A stretch of DNA of 64,000 bases from Acidisarcina sp. GTDB lineage: Bacteria > Acidobacteriota > Terriglobia > Terriglobales > Acidobacteriaceae. The translations under genes and the position numbers were made by a program. The stretch's first letter is position 1, and every line of letters starts with the position of its first letter. This document shows, piece by piece, positions 18,321 to 26,622 of this stretch. Below the pieces are notes generated by a model, which saw only the letters and a program-made list of their open reading frames with translations, was not told where the DNA came from and ran no database searches. Location of the stretch: the NCBI GenBank assembly GCA_035539175.1, contig DATLIY010000006.1:174186-238185 (forward strand). Direction: 5' to 3'.

Positions 18321-19211
18321 TCAGGCTTGCGCGTAGTCCATGCTGTCAAGGTCGGTGATCAAACCCGGCCCCGTTGGTTTCCAGTTCAGCTTCTTTTGCG
18401 TGATCGCGCTGGAGGAAGGCATATCATGCGCGGCGAAGTGGGCAAGCCAGCCGAAGTGTGCCTCCGTCTCCTCGGGCCTAATGCTGACTACCGGCACCTT
18501 CAGCCCGCGGCCCAGCGCCTCGGCGATGGCCTTCATCGACACGCCCTCCTCGCCGACTGCGTGGTAGATTGCACCTGGCTCCGCTTTCTCAAACACTAGA
18601 CGGTAGAGCCGCGCCACGTCGGAAACGTGCGCTGCCGGCCAGCGATTGCCGCCGTCGCCGATGTAAGCTGATACGCGTTTGTCGCGGGCCACCGCTGTAA
18701 CGTAATGTACGAGCCCCTGCTTGCGTGTGTCATGGATCTGCGCCAGCCGCACCACGGAGGTGTTCACGCCGCGAGCGGTCAACTCCTTCACCACCGCTTC
18801 CGAAGCCGCGCGCGGGTTCCACGCAGCGGTCGGGCTGTCCTCCGTCGACGGCTTGCCGTCCACATTGGCAGCGATCGCCGTACCCGAGGTGACAACGAAC
18901 GGCCGACTCGAGCCCATCAGCACCTCGCCCATTGCCTCGATTGCCTTGCGGTCGTCATCGCAGTTCTTCTGAAACTGCGCGAAGTCATGGTTAAAGGCCA
19001 GGTGAATGACCCCGTCCGATTTGGCCGCTCCTTCGCGCAGGCTGTCGAGGTCCTCGATATTGCCATGAAGCACCTCCGCCCCTGCCGCTCGCAGCTTCTC
19101 CGCGCCTGCCTCCGATCGTGTCAGCCCCAGCACAATATGCCCTGCCTGAATTAGCTCCGGAACAAGCGCCGAACCAATGAATCCAGGTGCCCCAGTCACA
19201 AAGATACGCAC
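18321..19211 (-). CDS. Extended SDR, NAD-dependent epimerase/dehydratase family
   Basis: A 296-aa protein with an N-terminal Rossmann fold, TGAPGFIGSALVPEL at residues 6-20 (the TGxxGxxG pattern of extended SDRs), NIEDLDSLREG and the conserved GVIHLAF region. A typical YxxxK pair is not obvious; the region of the active site reads RAASEAVVKEL, so it belongs to the atypical group of NAD(P)-binding proteins often annotated as SDR a5-like. The C-terminal part (AVGEEGVSMKAIAEALG) is typical of that group. It is divergent from an AraC regulator 110 bp away, which probably controls it. Substrate unknown. Confidence 0.85.
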   Translation of the reverse strand: MRIFVTGAPGFIGSALVPELIQAGHIVLGLTRSEAGAEKLRAAGAEVLHGNIEDLDSLREGAAKSDGVIHLAFNHDFAQFQKNCDDDRKAIEAMGEVLMGSSRPFVVTSGTAIAANVDGKPSTEDSPTAAWNPRAASEAVVKELTARGVNTSVVRLAQIHDTRKQGLVHYVTAVARDKRVSAYIGDGGNRWPAAHVSDVARLYRLVFEKAEPGAIYHAVGEEGVSMKAIAEALGRGLKVPVVSIRPEETEAHFGWLAHFAAHDMPSSSAITQKKLNWKPTGPGLITDLDSMDYAQA

Positions 19212-19297
19212 GATGATGTCTCCTTAAAAATCCAGAATACGCAGCCGATCAGCCATGGCCGATCAGGACCGTCGATTACTAGATGACCTTTAATAGC

Positions 19298-19340
19298 GGA
19301 CGATCTATACTCTGAGTCCGTATGATTGGTCCGATCGTCC
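19298..19340. promoter_or_regulatory. Inverted repeat upstream of and overlapping the AraC gene start
   Basis: Perfect 8-bp arms GGACGATC (19298-19305) and GATCGTCC (19333-19340) flank the first ATG of the AraC frame at 19322. It lies in the divergent control region. If it is an operator, translation may begin further on at ATG 19415. Weak evidence. Confidence 0.3.
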
Positions 19341-20365
19341 CGCCTCCTCAAAACTCGGAGACTCAACGATCCGAGATTCAGCCCATACAAACAGGTGTGA
19401 GATCGAGCCAGCATATGGACCCGCTCTCGGAGGTGCTTGCCTTATTGAAACCGCAGAGCTTAATCTCCGGCGGCTTCATGGTGCCGGGCGATATGGCTAT
19501 CTATTTCCCGAAGCACCAGGGCATCAAATGCTATGCCGTGCTCGCCGGTCAATGCTGGCTGGTCGTCGAAGGCGTGCCTGAACCGGTGCTGCTCCAGCCC
19601 GGAGACTGCTTCATCCTGCCTCGTGGATTTCCGTTCCGGCTCGCTTCCGATCTCTCACTCGAACCGGTTCTCTATACCGATGCCATCGCTCGGCTCAGCA
19701 TGAGGAGCGAAGCCCCGGAGGTCACTGCAGGCGCGGGACACATCGCCGGAGGCTTCTTCAGATTCACCGGCCGCCATGCCGAGATGCTACTTCACTCGCT
19801 GCCGCCCGTCGTCCACATCCGTAGTGAGGCGGACAAGGCCGCCATACGCTGGTCGCTCGAGCGCATGCGTGAGGAGCTCCGCAACCCACAACCCGGCGGT
19901 TCGTTGATTGCACAACAGCTTGCATACATGATGCTCATTCAGGCGCTGCGCTTGCACTTGGCAGACACCGTCAACGCCAAACGCGGCTGGCTTGCGGCGC
20001 TATCTGACAAGCATATGAGCGTCGCCATCGCGAGCATGCACAACGACCCAGGGTATCCCTGGACGCTGCAATCGCTCGCCGAACGCGTCGGCATGTCGCG
20101 CTCGGTCTTTGCCCTGCGTTTCCGCGAGAGCGTCGGAACCACACCCATGGAGTACCTCACCCGCTGGCGCATGCTTCTGGCTGCAGACCGCATGAAGGAC
20201 TCCTCGGACGGCCTCTCCGCCATCGCGCAGTCGCTCGGCTACGAATCCGAGAGCGCCTTCGGCAAAGCCTTCCGCCGCGTCATGGGGTGTTCTCCAAGGC
20301 AGTACACCCGCAACTACCACGCATTGCGCCATCCGCTAAAGCCCGGCGCTGAAGATCACGAATAG
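19322..20365 (+). CDS. AraC-family regulator with N-terminal cupin
   Basis: A 347-aa regulator. Residues about 32-215 form a cupin-6 type domain: LISGGFMVPGDMAIYFP, a GQCWLVVEGVPEPVLLQPGD strand pair, and PVVHIRSE. The last 100 residues contain two helix-turn-helix motifs, LQSLAERVGMSRSVFALRFRE and LSAIAQSLGYESESAFGKAFRR, followed by the AraC signature GCSPRQYTR. The first 31 residues are not conserved-looking and an internal ATG at 19415 (MDPLSEVLALL) is a likely alternative start. It is divergent from the SDR gene; this cupin-AraC/SDR pairing is common in soil bacteria and suggests dedicated control. Confidence 0.9.
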   Translation: MIGPIVPPPQNSETQRSEIQPIQTGVRSSQHMDPLSEVLALLKPQSLISGGFMVPGDMAIYFPKHQGIKCYAVLAGQCWLVVEGVPEPVLLQPGDCFILPRGFPFRLASDLSLEPVLYTDAIARLSMRSEAPEVTAGAGHIAGGFFRFTGRHAEMLLHSLPPVVHIRSEADKAAIRWSLERMREELRNPQPGGSLIAQQLAYMMLIQALRLHLADTVNAKRGWLAALSDKHMSVAIASMHNDPGYPWTLQSLAERVGMSRSVFALRFRESVGTTPMEYLTRWRMLLAADRMKDSSDGLSAIAQSLGYESESAFGKAFRRVMGCSPRQYTRNYHALRHPLKPGAEDHE

Positions 20366-20564
20366 GATTGGTTGATTGCGCCTGTCATCGAAAACACCTC
20401 CGGGAGGCGAATCCGGACCGGATCCAACTGCGTGAAAGGGAAGGGAAGGCCCTCGCTAATTTTTCCCGAACGCTGCAGGGAGAGGATTCTGATCTTACGC
20501 AGCAAAGTTCTCAAGGACTCCCGATTCGTTCGAATTTCTGATCCTGAGATTGAGAGACGGCAGG

Positions 20565-22718
20565 TTACGGAACGTCCAGAATGAATGTCGAGGCGGGCAG
20601 ACCATATCCATTTATTAGATTTGCGTTAGGAAAGGGCTGCCACGCATAAGCGACCGCATCCGCATCTCTCACGTCGGCACGCTCCAACAAAACATGGTTT
20701 CCTTCAATCCGAGCCTGTGCCGTATGCCAGTTACCTTTGGCGTCTTGCAGCTCAAATCCGCGCAGTCCTAGGCCGTCTGAAGTCCGCAATTTTCCGCCGG
20801 TATTCTTGAACTCTATCTTCAGGCCTGTTACTTCCTTGCTTACTTTGAATCCTAACGGGCTTTCCCCGTGAACGCCGGGCAGATGATAGACCTTCTCGAG
20901 TGCGAGATTAGCCAGGCGGTCACCCACCGCTTTTTTGTGAACATAGTGCACCTGGTCAGGCTCTCCCAGATCGCTGCTGACCACCATTGCGCTATTGAGA
21001 GTGACATCAGCTAACCGTCTCTGCGCATCCCTGAACACAGGCCATGATGGGCGATTCAATTCCGAGAGCTGCACATAGAAAAATGGAAGGTCTCTTTTCC
21101 ATTGCTTTCTCCAGCTTTTGACCAACACTGGGAATAGATGCTCGTAGAGCTCAACGTTATGGGTATTGCTTTCTCCCTGGTACCAAATGACACCTCTGAT
21201 CGGCAGTTGCAAGAGGGGGGCGATGCCGGCTTCGAAGTTATATGCCGGCTCGTAGGGATGTCTCTGCAGCGGGTTGTGCGCATTGGCTAAATTTTTAGCG
21301 GCGCGTTCGCGGCACCAAGGCATGATGAGGTCAGAGTCTCTCCAGTCGATGAACATATCGACGAGCCGCGGATTGTCTTCCAGTGTTTTCCGGTCGATCC
21401 ATGACTCTGCATTTGAGCCACCGACGCTTACCTGAATGATGCCGATGGGAATATTCAATTTCTGATGAAGCCGCTGCGCGAAGAAATATCCCACGGCAGA
21501 GAAGTCGTTTACGTTGGCAGAGTTCAACGTCTCCCATTGGCCTGAGAAGAAGTGCAGCTGATTGGTTTTGTCCAGAACCTCCTGACTCCACCAGATCGGG
21601 TCGGTTGACGCGGCGTTCTTATAGTGCAACAGACGGATCGTCGGCTGGTTGATCATCGCTTGCGCAAGAGACGCCTCAGCGGATCTGGATACGGGGAAGT
21701 CCATGTTCGATTGGCCGGAGCAGAGCCAAAGCTCTCCAAAATAAATATCCTGCAGCTGGACCGACTTCGTTGCAGTGCTGAAACGCAACGTGTACGGGCC
21801 TCCAGGCCGTTGTGCGGGCAGAGCAACGGTCCAACGCCCGTTCATGTCAGCTCTGGTATGGAACGTTAGCTGGTCGAATTGGAGAGTGACGACTTCATTG
21901 CGATCAGCTTCTCCAGTAAGGTGCAGGATTTCTCCGTGCGGCAGCACCATGTGATCGCCATAGCCTTCGGTTAGCTTCAGTCCGCCATGGTTGCCGGTAA
22001 TTGCCTGGTAGACGGTAAGGGCCAGGATCGATGCGCCTTCGGTGTTGGGATGAATCGCATCAGGAAAGAGATCGGGACGCGCAAAGAGTGGAGTATGCAG
22101 ATCAATTAATTCCGTATGATTTGCCTTCGCGATTACCGGGATGATGTCACGGATCTCCTCCGCCCAATCACGAGTGCTGGATTTGAATCGCGGATGCGAT
22201 TCAAAGATGGGCGTGAGGATAGAGATGTAAATCCGGACGTCTGGATTGGCTTTGTGAAACTGTTCAATCAACCAGCTATAGTCTGCCCTGAACTCATCGC
22301 GATGGTCGGGCCAGTCCCGTGGATCGGTGTCGTTGAGACCAAGATCGATGACCACGACATCGGGATCAAATTTGATTGCCGATTTGAAGGCCTCAGTGGA
22401 GGAGTACGGATGATGTCCGTTCCTGAGTAAGGTAGCGCCGCTGACCCCGAAGTTTTTCACGTCATAGCCTGCACCAAGAAGCTTCTCGAGTTGCGCGGGA
22501 TAGCTGTTGGTTTCGCGGTCGTCGACGTGGAGGCCATAGGTAACCGAGTCGCCGATGCAAGCGATCTTGATCGAGGCAGCATTGGATTCTGGAACGGCAA
22601 ATAACGAAAGTAAAATTCCACAAAAAAGTGACAATAGCCTGGTGTTCAGGAATCGCCTCCGAAATAAAGCTTTTGCTAATTGCAAATAATAATTAATGAC
22701 ATCTATCAAACAAAACAA
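20565..22718 (-). CDS. Two-domain SGNH hydrolase plus sialate O-acetylesterase
   Basis: A 717-aa secreted protein. A hydrophobic signal segment occupies residues about 27-48 (LLSLFCGILLSLFAVPESNA). Residues about 50-240 are a full SGNH/GDSL hydrolase: block I GDSVTYG, block II GVSGATLL, block III GLNDTDP and block V DAIHPN. From about 250 on is a sialate O-acetylesterase domain with CSGQSNMDFP carrying the nucleophile Ser and WYQGESNT in the second conserved block. Such two-domain forms remove acetyl groups from glycans, in the second domain from O-acetylated sialic acid. A sialic acid cluster lies about 13 kb away. The start is uncertain: GGAGG followed by CTG or TTG codons occurs within the N-terminal 32 residues. 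Confidence 0.9.
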   Translation of the reverse strand: MFCLIDVINYYLQLAKALFRRRFLNTRLLSLFCGILLSLFAVPESNAASIKIACIGDSVTYGLHVDDRETNSYPAQLEKLLGAGYDVKNFGVSGATLLRNGHHPYSSTEAFKSAIKFDPDVVVIDLGLNDTDPRDWPDHRDEFRADYSWLIEQFHKANPDVRIYISILTPIFESHPRFKSSTRDWAEEIRDIIPVIAKANHTELIDLHTPLFARPDLFPDAIHPNTEGASILALTVYQAITGNHGGLKLTEGYGDHMVLPHGEILHLTGEADRNEVVTLQFDQLTFHTRADMNGRWTVALPAQRPGGPYTLRFSTATKSVQLQDIYFGELWLCSGQSNMDFPVSRSAEASLAQAMINQPTIRLLHYKNAASTDPIWWSQEVLDKTNQLHFFSGQWETLNSANVNDFSAVGYFFAQRLHQKLNIPIGIIQVSVGGSNAESWIDRKTLEDNPRLVDMFIDWRDSDLIMPWCRERAAKNLANAHNPLQRHPYEPAYNFEAGIAPLLQLPIRGVIWYQGESNTHNVELYEHLFPVLVKSWRKQWKRDLPFFYVQLSELNRPSWPVFRDAQRRLADVTLNSAMVVSSDLGEPDQVHYVHKKAVGDRLANLALEKVYHLPGVHGESPLGFKVSKEVTGLKIEFKNTGGKLRTSDGLGLRGFELQDAKGNWHTAQARIEGNHVLLERADVRDADAVAYAWQPFPNANLINGYGLPASTFILDVP

Positions 22719-22738
22719 TCCGTCTCATGCGCAGCTTT

Positions 22739-22813
22739 CGTGGGGATGAACCGGTAGGAGATGTTATTGGGAGATACCTAATTTCGCGTTCCCCACACAC
22801 GTGGAGATACCGG
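22739..22813 (+). CRISPR. Decayed type I-E CRISPR repeat-spacer-repeat remnant
   Basis: The 3' half of a type I-E-like repeat, CGTGGGGATGAACCGG, stands at 22739-22754. Thirty-two bases further a second, almost complete repeat starts at 22786: GCGTTCCCCACACACGTGG followed by AGATACCGG, where GGATGAACCG would be expected (one substitution and a two-base loss). A 29-nt repeat with a 32-nt spacer is exactly the type I-E unit, and the hairpin CCCCAC..GTGGGG matches that class. Orientation puts the degenerate terminal repeat on the right; the leader and the rest of the array, and any cas genes, are absent from the window. Confidence 0.7.
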
Positions 22814-22822
22814 CATTATGAA

Positions 22823-22861
22823 GTGGACGACTTCTGCGGTTTTGGTCCACCCCCCTGGACC
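22823..22861. repeat. Nested inverted repeats, possible insertion sequence end
   Basis: GTGGAC at 22823-22828 pairs with GTCCAC at 22845-22850, and GGTCCA at 22844-22849 pairs with TGGACC at 22856-22861 around six Cs. The cluster starts just beyond the CRISPR remnant. No transposase frame is adjacent, so the idea of an IS end is inference. The remainder, up to the terminator at 23057, shows no gene that I can support. Confidence 0.25.
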
Positions 22862-23056
22862 TAGCAAACTCCTAGGCTGTACTGAGTCAATACACCCGAA
22901 TGAAACTTGTCGCCGATCCGCTATGTCGCCGCGCAGATCACCCTCTACAGTCGAATCGTGCCGCTAATCAAACTGATGGGAATGTCGATATAAATAGAAA
23001 TTAGCTCACCAGCGGGGGCGTAGGTCTCGAACTGCATCACAACACGTCGTACAGTG

Positions 23057-23088
23057 GGTCGCATGGGTAAACCATGCGACCTTTTTTT
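23057..23088 (+). terminator. Strong intrinsic terminator without an obvious gene upstream
   Basis: A perfect 10-bp stem GGTCGCATGG / CCATGCGACC with loop GTAAA is followed by seven Ts. It points rightwards, but the 300 bp before it carry no supported coding frame. It may end a lost gene or an unrecognised small RNA, or insulate the locus. Confidence 0.8.
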
Positions 23089-23205
23089 GCACTCGTACTC
23101 GGCAGTCTGAACGGAATCAACCACAATCAGGTTTTGCCGATGTATCCCTTAACCAACCAACGCGTGGATGATCCGCGAACAGGACATTCAATTGACTTTC
23201 AGTAA

Positions 23206-24813
23206 GACTCTTCGTCGCTTCCAACCGCGAACGATGGGAATACCATCACGTTCACCGCGACCGTGTCGCCCTCATCCAGCAGTAGTTCAATTCCCACAGG
23301 GTCGGTCGAATTTTATGTTGATTCGATGCTTGTAGGAACTAGCTCTCTGGACACGGCGGGCATCGCTACCTACTCCACTGTTCTCCCCAGTGGTGTTCAT
23401 AGCGTTTCCGCAATGTACGCCGGCACTATCGCGTTTGGTCAAAGCACGTCGCAGAACCTTCAACAGATTGTTCTGACTCCGACGACAACCACCATTACTG
23501 CCGGTTCTGTTACAAACTGGACACAGGGAATATCGCTCGGATTTTCGATTCAGGTCCTGCCGGTGTCAGGAACCAACGCTGTTTCGGGCCTTGTGGACGT
23601 GTATGTTGGCAGCACGCATCTCGGGACTGCAACGATCATGAGTGGTAGCGGCGTGTTTAACACGTCGGCCCTGCCTGTTGGTTTGGACCAGGTGACGGCA
23701 GCGTTCGAAGGAAACACGCTCTTCGCGAGTTCAACTTCATCGCCCGTTGCGGTTACCATCGATTCGGCCAACCCGGTGGCAACAACGACAACTCTGACGC
23801 CTTCGGCAACCGCGATCTCTGCCGGTGGTTCAATTAACCTCGTGGCAACTGTCTCGCCGGCATCCGGCACGACAACACCCAGCGGAACGGTCACATTCTT
23901 TGATGGTGGCGCGCAGCTCGGTACGGCTTCCCTGTCGAACGGATCGGCAAGTCTTACCACTCATGCTCTTGCAGCCGGATCTCACCAGCTGATTGCAAGC
24001 TATAGCGGCGGTTCCAACTTCAGTGGGTCTACTTCCGCGGCCGTTGTGGTAACGGCAGCGGCGGCAACTCCAGTGAGCACCACCACGGTACTGACACCTT
24101 CGTCAGCTCAGGTGGCGCAGGGATCGACCGTCACCCTTTCTGCTACGGTCACTCCGGCATCCGGATCAACGACCCCAACAGGCACGGTGAACTTCTACAC
24201 AGGAACGACTCTGCTCGGTTCGGCTCAACTCTCCAACGGAGTAGCCGTATTGAGTACGACCGCGTTGCCTGTTGGAACGGATAGCCTCACCGCGCAGTAT
24301 GGTGGTAGTTCTTCGTTTGCCGTTTCAACCTCAGCAGCAGCTTCAGTCACCGTTGTTGTTCCCGATTTCACGATGGTTGCTTCTCCTTCGGCAATCACGG
24401 TGAAGCGTGGCTCGACGGCCGTCTCTAAAATCACCATCAATCCGGAGAATGGATTCAGCCAGACCGTGACATTCACTTGCTCGGGTTTGCCGTCTGGATC
24501 CGTTTGCAGCTTCGGCACCCCGGTCCAGAACGCCGACGGAACCTCGTCTGTGTCGTTGAGCATCAGCACCGCTGCAACCACAGCTGCTCTTGACTCTGAC
24601 AAGCGGAGCGGCGCTCCTCTCCTGGCCCTGTTGCCCTCAGAGCAACACGCCGAGGTGAAGCAGTTTCCCTGTGAGATCAGTGTTCCAGTTCCATATGAGG
24701 TCACAGATATCGTAATAGCTGTTCCGATGGCCAGACGGGCGGAAGTCATAATTAAGATGGTATGTGGTCAAGTGTTCGCCGGATACATTCCCGGGACCCA
24801 CGAATTTATTTGA
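23206..24813 (+). pseudogene. Ig-like repeat surface protein, 5'-truncated
   Basis: The open frame contains several bacterial Ig-like (Big_3-type) repeats of about 90-100 aa, with the recurring pattern GTVTFFDGG..LGTASLSNGSAS and TTLTPSATAISAGGSI. The first possible start codon is GTG at 23263, but homologous repeat sequence (NDGNTITFTATVSP) continues in frame upstream of it to a TAA at 23203, with no start codon. The gene therefore lost its 5' part, including any signal peptide. The C-terminus also changes character after SGAPLLALLP: the usual Ser/Thr-rich anchor is replaced by an unrelated tail. It lies in the scar region beside the CRISPR remnant. It may still be translated as a shortened protein from 23263. 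Confidence 0.65.
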
Positions 24814-24901
24814 GATTCATATCGTTGCGACATACTTGATCGGTTGGATGGCTTTCGGCAGATGTTTCTCTTCTTTTGCCATTGAAGGACAGCATTGAGC
24901 A

Positions 24902-26260
24902 ATGGTTGAGTTCGCTTTATCTCAAGACGCGCGCTGGCAGACTGTTGAGCGTGTCATCCAGTCGCCCGCGTTTCGCAAGGCTCCGCGATTATCCCAGTTG
25001 CTCAACTATTTGGCTGAGCACACTCTTCTGGACGAAAGGGACCGCCTGACCGAGTCTGCTATTGCTGCTCACGTGTTCGGGCGGACCGACGGCTTCGATC
25101 CCACTATCGACACCATTGTGCGATCACACATGATGCGATTGCGTCAGAAACTGGAGCAGTGTACAGAGGCGGACCAGATGTCAGAAGGTATCCGGATCGT
25201 TATTCCCAAGGGCGAATACCTGGTTCGATTCGAGCAGGGCATACAGATACCGAACGGCCACCTTCCGGACGGCTCACAGGAGACAGAACGGGGACAGACG
25301 CAGAAAAACTCAACACCTGCATTGATTCAACCCCAAGTGGAGGAATCGAATCCTACGGTCGAGCAGGAGACTCAAATCGCGCGGCTGCGCCGTTCATTCT
25401 TCCGGCTAGCCTTAGCTCTGGTGGTCGTCAGCACGATCGCATTGGTAAGCGTCGGCGCTCTCATTGTTAATCTGCATTCCAGACGCGATTTCGGCGATGA
25501 GATGCGTTCGGGAAGCAACACGCTGTGGAATGTAATGTTCCGGCCCAACCAGAAGACGCTCTATATCGCGCCGGATAGCGGACTGGTCCTTTTCCACAAA
25601 ATTACGCAGAGCAGTTCGATGAGCTTGTCCGAATACCTGCAAAGGGACTTTAGAAATGAGATGCGAGACTTGCCGCGGGACAAAGTCGCCGACGCGCTGG
25701 AGATCGCCAATCGCCGGTACACGTCGGTTGTAGATATTGCATCGGCGGCACATTTCAGCACTTTGGCAGCGCATCATCGAAGCACGCTGGTGCCCAAATT
25801 TGCGCGTGATCTGCGCATGGATGATTTCAAGCAGGGAAACGTCATCCTGTGCGGCGCCCGTTATTCAAATCCGTGGCATGAAGTCTTTGAGCCAGAGCTA
25901 AATTTCGTCGGGAGTATGGATACAGCTGGGCATACCTATACGTTTGTGAATAAGCATCCCATTCAGGGGGAGCCTGCTTTCTATCGAGTTCCATGGATCG
26001 GTTCGGAGATGCTGGGCTATATAGCCTTCGTTCCCGGCATGAACGGCAAAGGCAACGTACTAATTATTGAAGGCAGTTCAGCCGGCGGGGGAGAGGCGGC
26101 TGACGATTTCCTGTTCAACGATGCGCAGTTGCAGGCATTCCTTGTCCGGATCATGCGGAAAGACGGTTCTCTTCCATATTTCGAATTGCTCTTGAAGGCA
26201 AACAGCGTTGATGGAAACGCTGGTCCTCTCCAGATTCTTGCGTATCGCACCCACTCCTGA
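24902..26260 (+). CDS. Transmembrane winged-helix (ToxR/CadC-like) regulator 2
   Basis: A 452-aa paralogue of the regulator at 4441 with the same build. The winged helix occupies residues about 10-112: LSQLLNYLAEHTLLDERDRL, the recognition helix DTIVRSHMMRLRQKLEQ and the wing IRIVIPKGEYLVRF. A Gln/Glu-rich linker leads to one membrane segment at about 168-191. The periplasmic part shares several blocks with regulator 1 (RDLRMDDFKQGNVIL..SNPW, IAFVPGMNGKGNVLI, YFELLLK). It is 362 bp upstream of the second Oar-like receptor on the same strand and so probably controls the receptor/GH3 locus. The inducing signal is unknown. Confidence 0.78.
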   Translation: MVEFALSQDARWQTVERVIQSPAFRKAPRLSQLLNYLAEHTLLDERDRLTESAIAAHVFGRTDGFDPTIDTIVRSHMMRLRQKLEQCTEADQMSEGIRIVIPKGEYLVRFEQGIQIPNGHLPDGSQETERGQTQKNSTPALIQPQVEESNPTVEQETQIARLRRSFFRLALALVVVSTIALVSVGALIVNLHSRRDFGDEMRSGSNTLWNVMFRPNQKTLYIAPDSGLVLFHKITQSSSMSLSEYLQRDFRNEMRDLPRDKVADALEIANRRYTSVVDIASAAHFSTLAAHHRSTLVPKFARDLRMDDFKQGNVILCGARYSNPWHEVFEPELNFVGSMDTAGHTYTFVNKHPIQGEPAFYRVPWIGSEMLGYIAFVPGMNGKGNVLIIEGSSAGGGEAADDFLFNDAQLQAFLVRIMRKDGSLPYFELLLKANSVDGNAGPLQILAYRTHS

Positions 26261-26622
26261 CAGACACCGACTCTCCCACACCTGCTTTGCGTACCCTACC
26301 TTCCGGATAGCCATATGCCAACGGCATGACGTGCCGCAGCTCCTGGACCGGGATTGTAGTCGCCGATCAATGCCTGTTTCCATGCCAATCATCGAGGGCG
26401 AGGACTGTGAATCATTGGTAAATTCGGATTCCGGCTCAGGTGCCTTGTTCCCTCCAAGATGATGATTCTGAATGACTTGCTTCGTTGTCTACAGCACGTG
26501 ACATCACATTGTCACAGCCAGGTTGTGACTGGACGGAGGGTTCCCCCCTCGACAGACTGATCTCAGCTGACCGCAATTCACACCAGATACATGCGGCATG
26601 AACCATCAAAGGGAGAGTTCCA
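26261..26622. other. Intergenic region between regulator 2 and receptor 2
   Basis: No coding frame here is convincing. There is a loose dyad GTGAC (26498-26502) and GTCAC (26511-26515), with a further GTGAC nearby, and a GC-rich GGAGGGTTCCCCCC stretch. These may be part of the receptor promoter but I see no clear -35/-10 pair. Confidence 0.3.

Noticed and set aside
20372..20584. Short 70-aa frame between the AraC gene and the two-domain esterase gene
   Set aside because: No ribosome site, no similarity that I recognise, and it overlaps the end of the esterase gene.
22979..23040. tRNA-like T-arm sequence (GGGGGCGTAGGTCTCGAACTG)
   Set aside because: The GGTCTCGAACT resembles a TpsiC loop but no acceptor or anticodon stem can be built around it.
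26498..26515. GTGAC/GTCAC dyad as receptor 2 operator
   Set aside because: Five-base arms occur often by chance; listed only as a remark in the intergenic entry.
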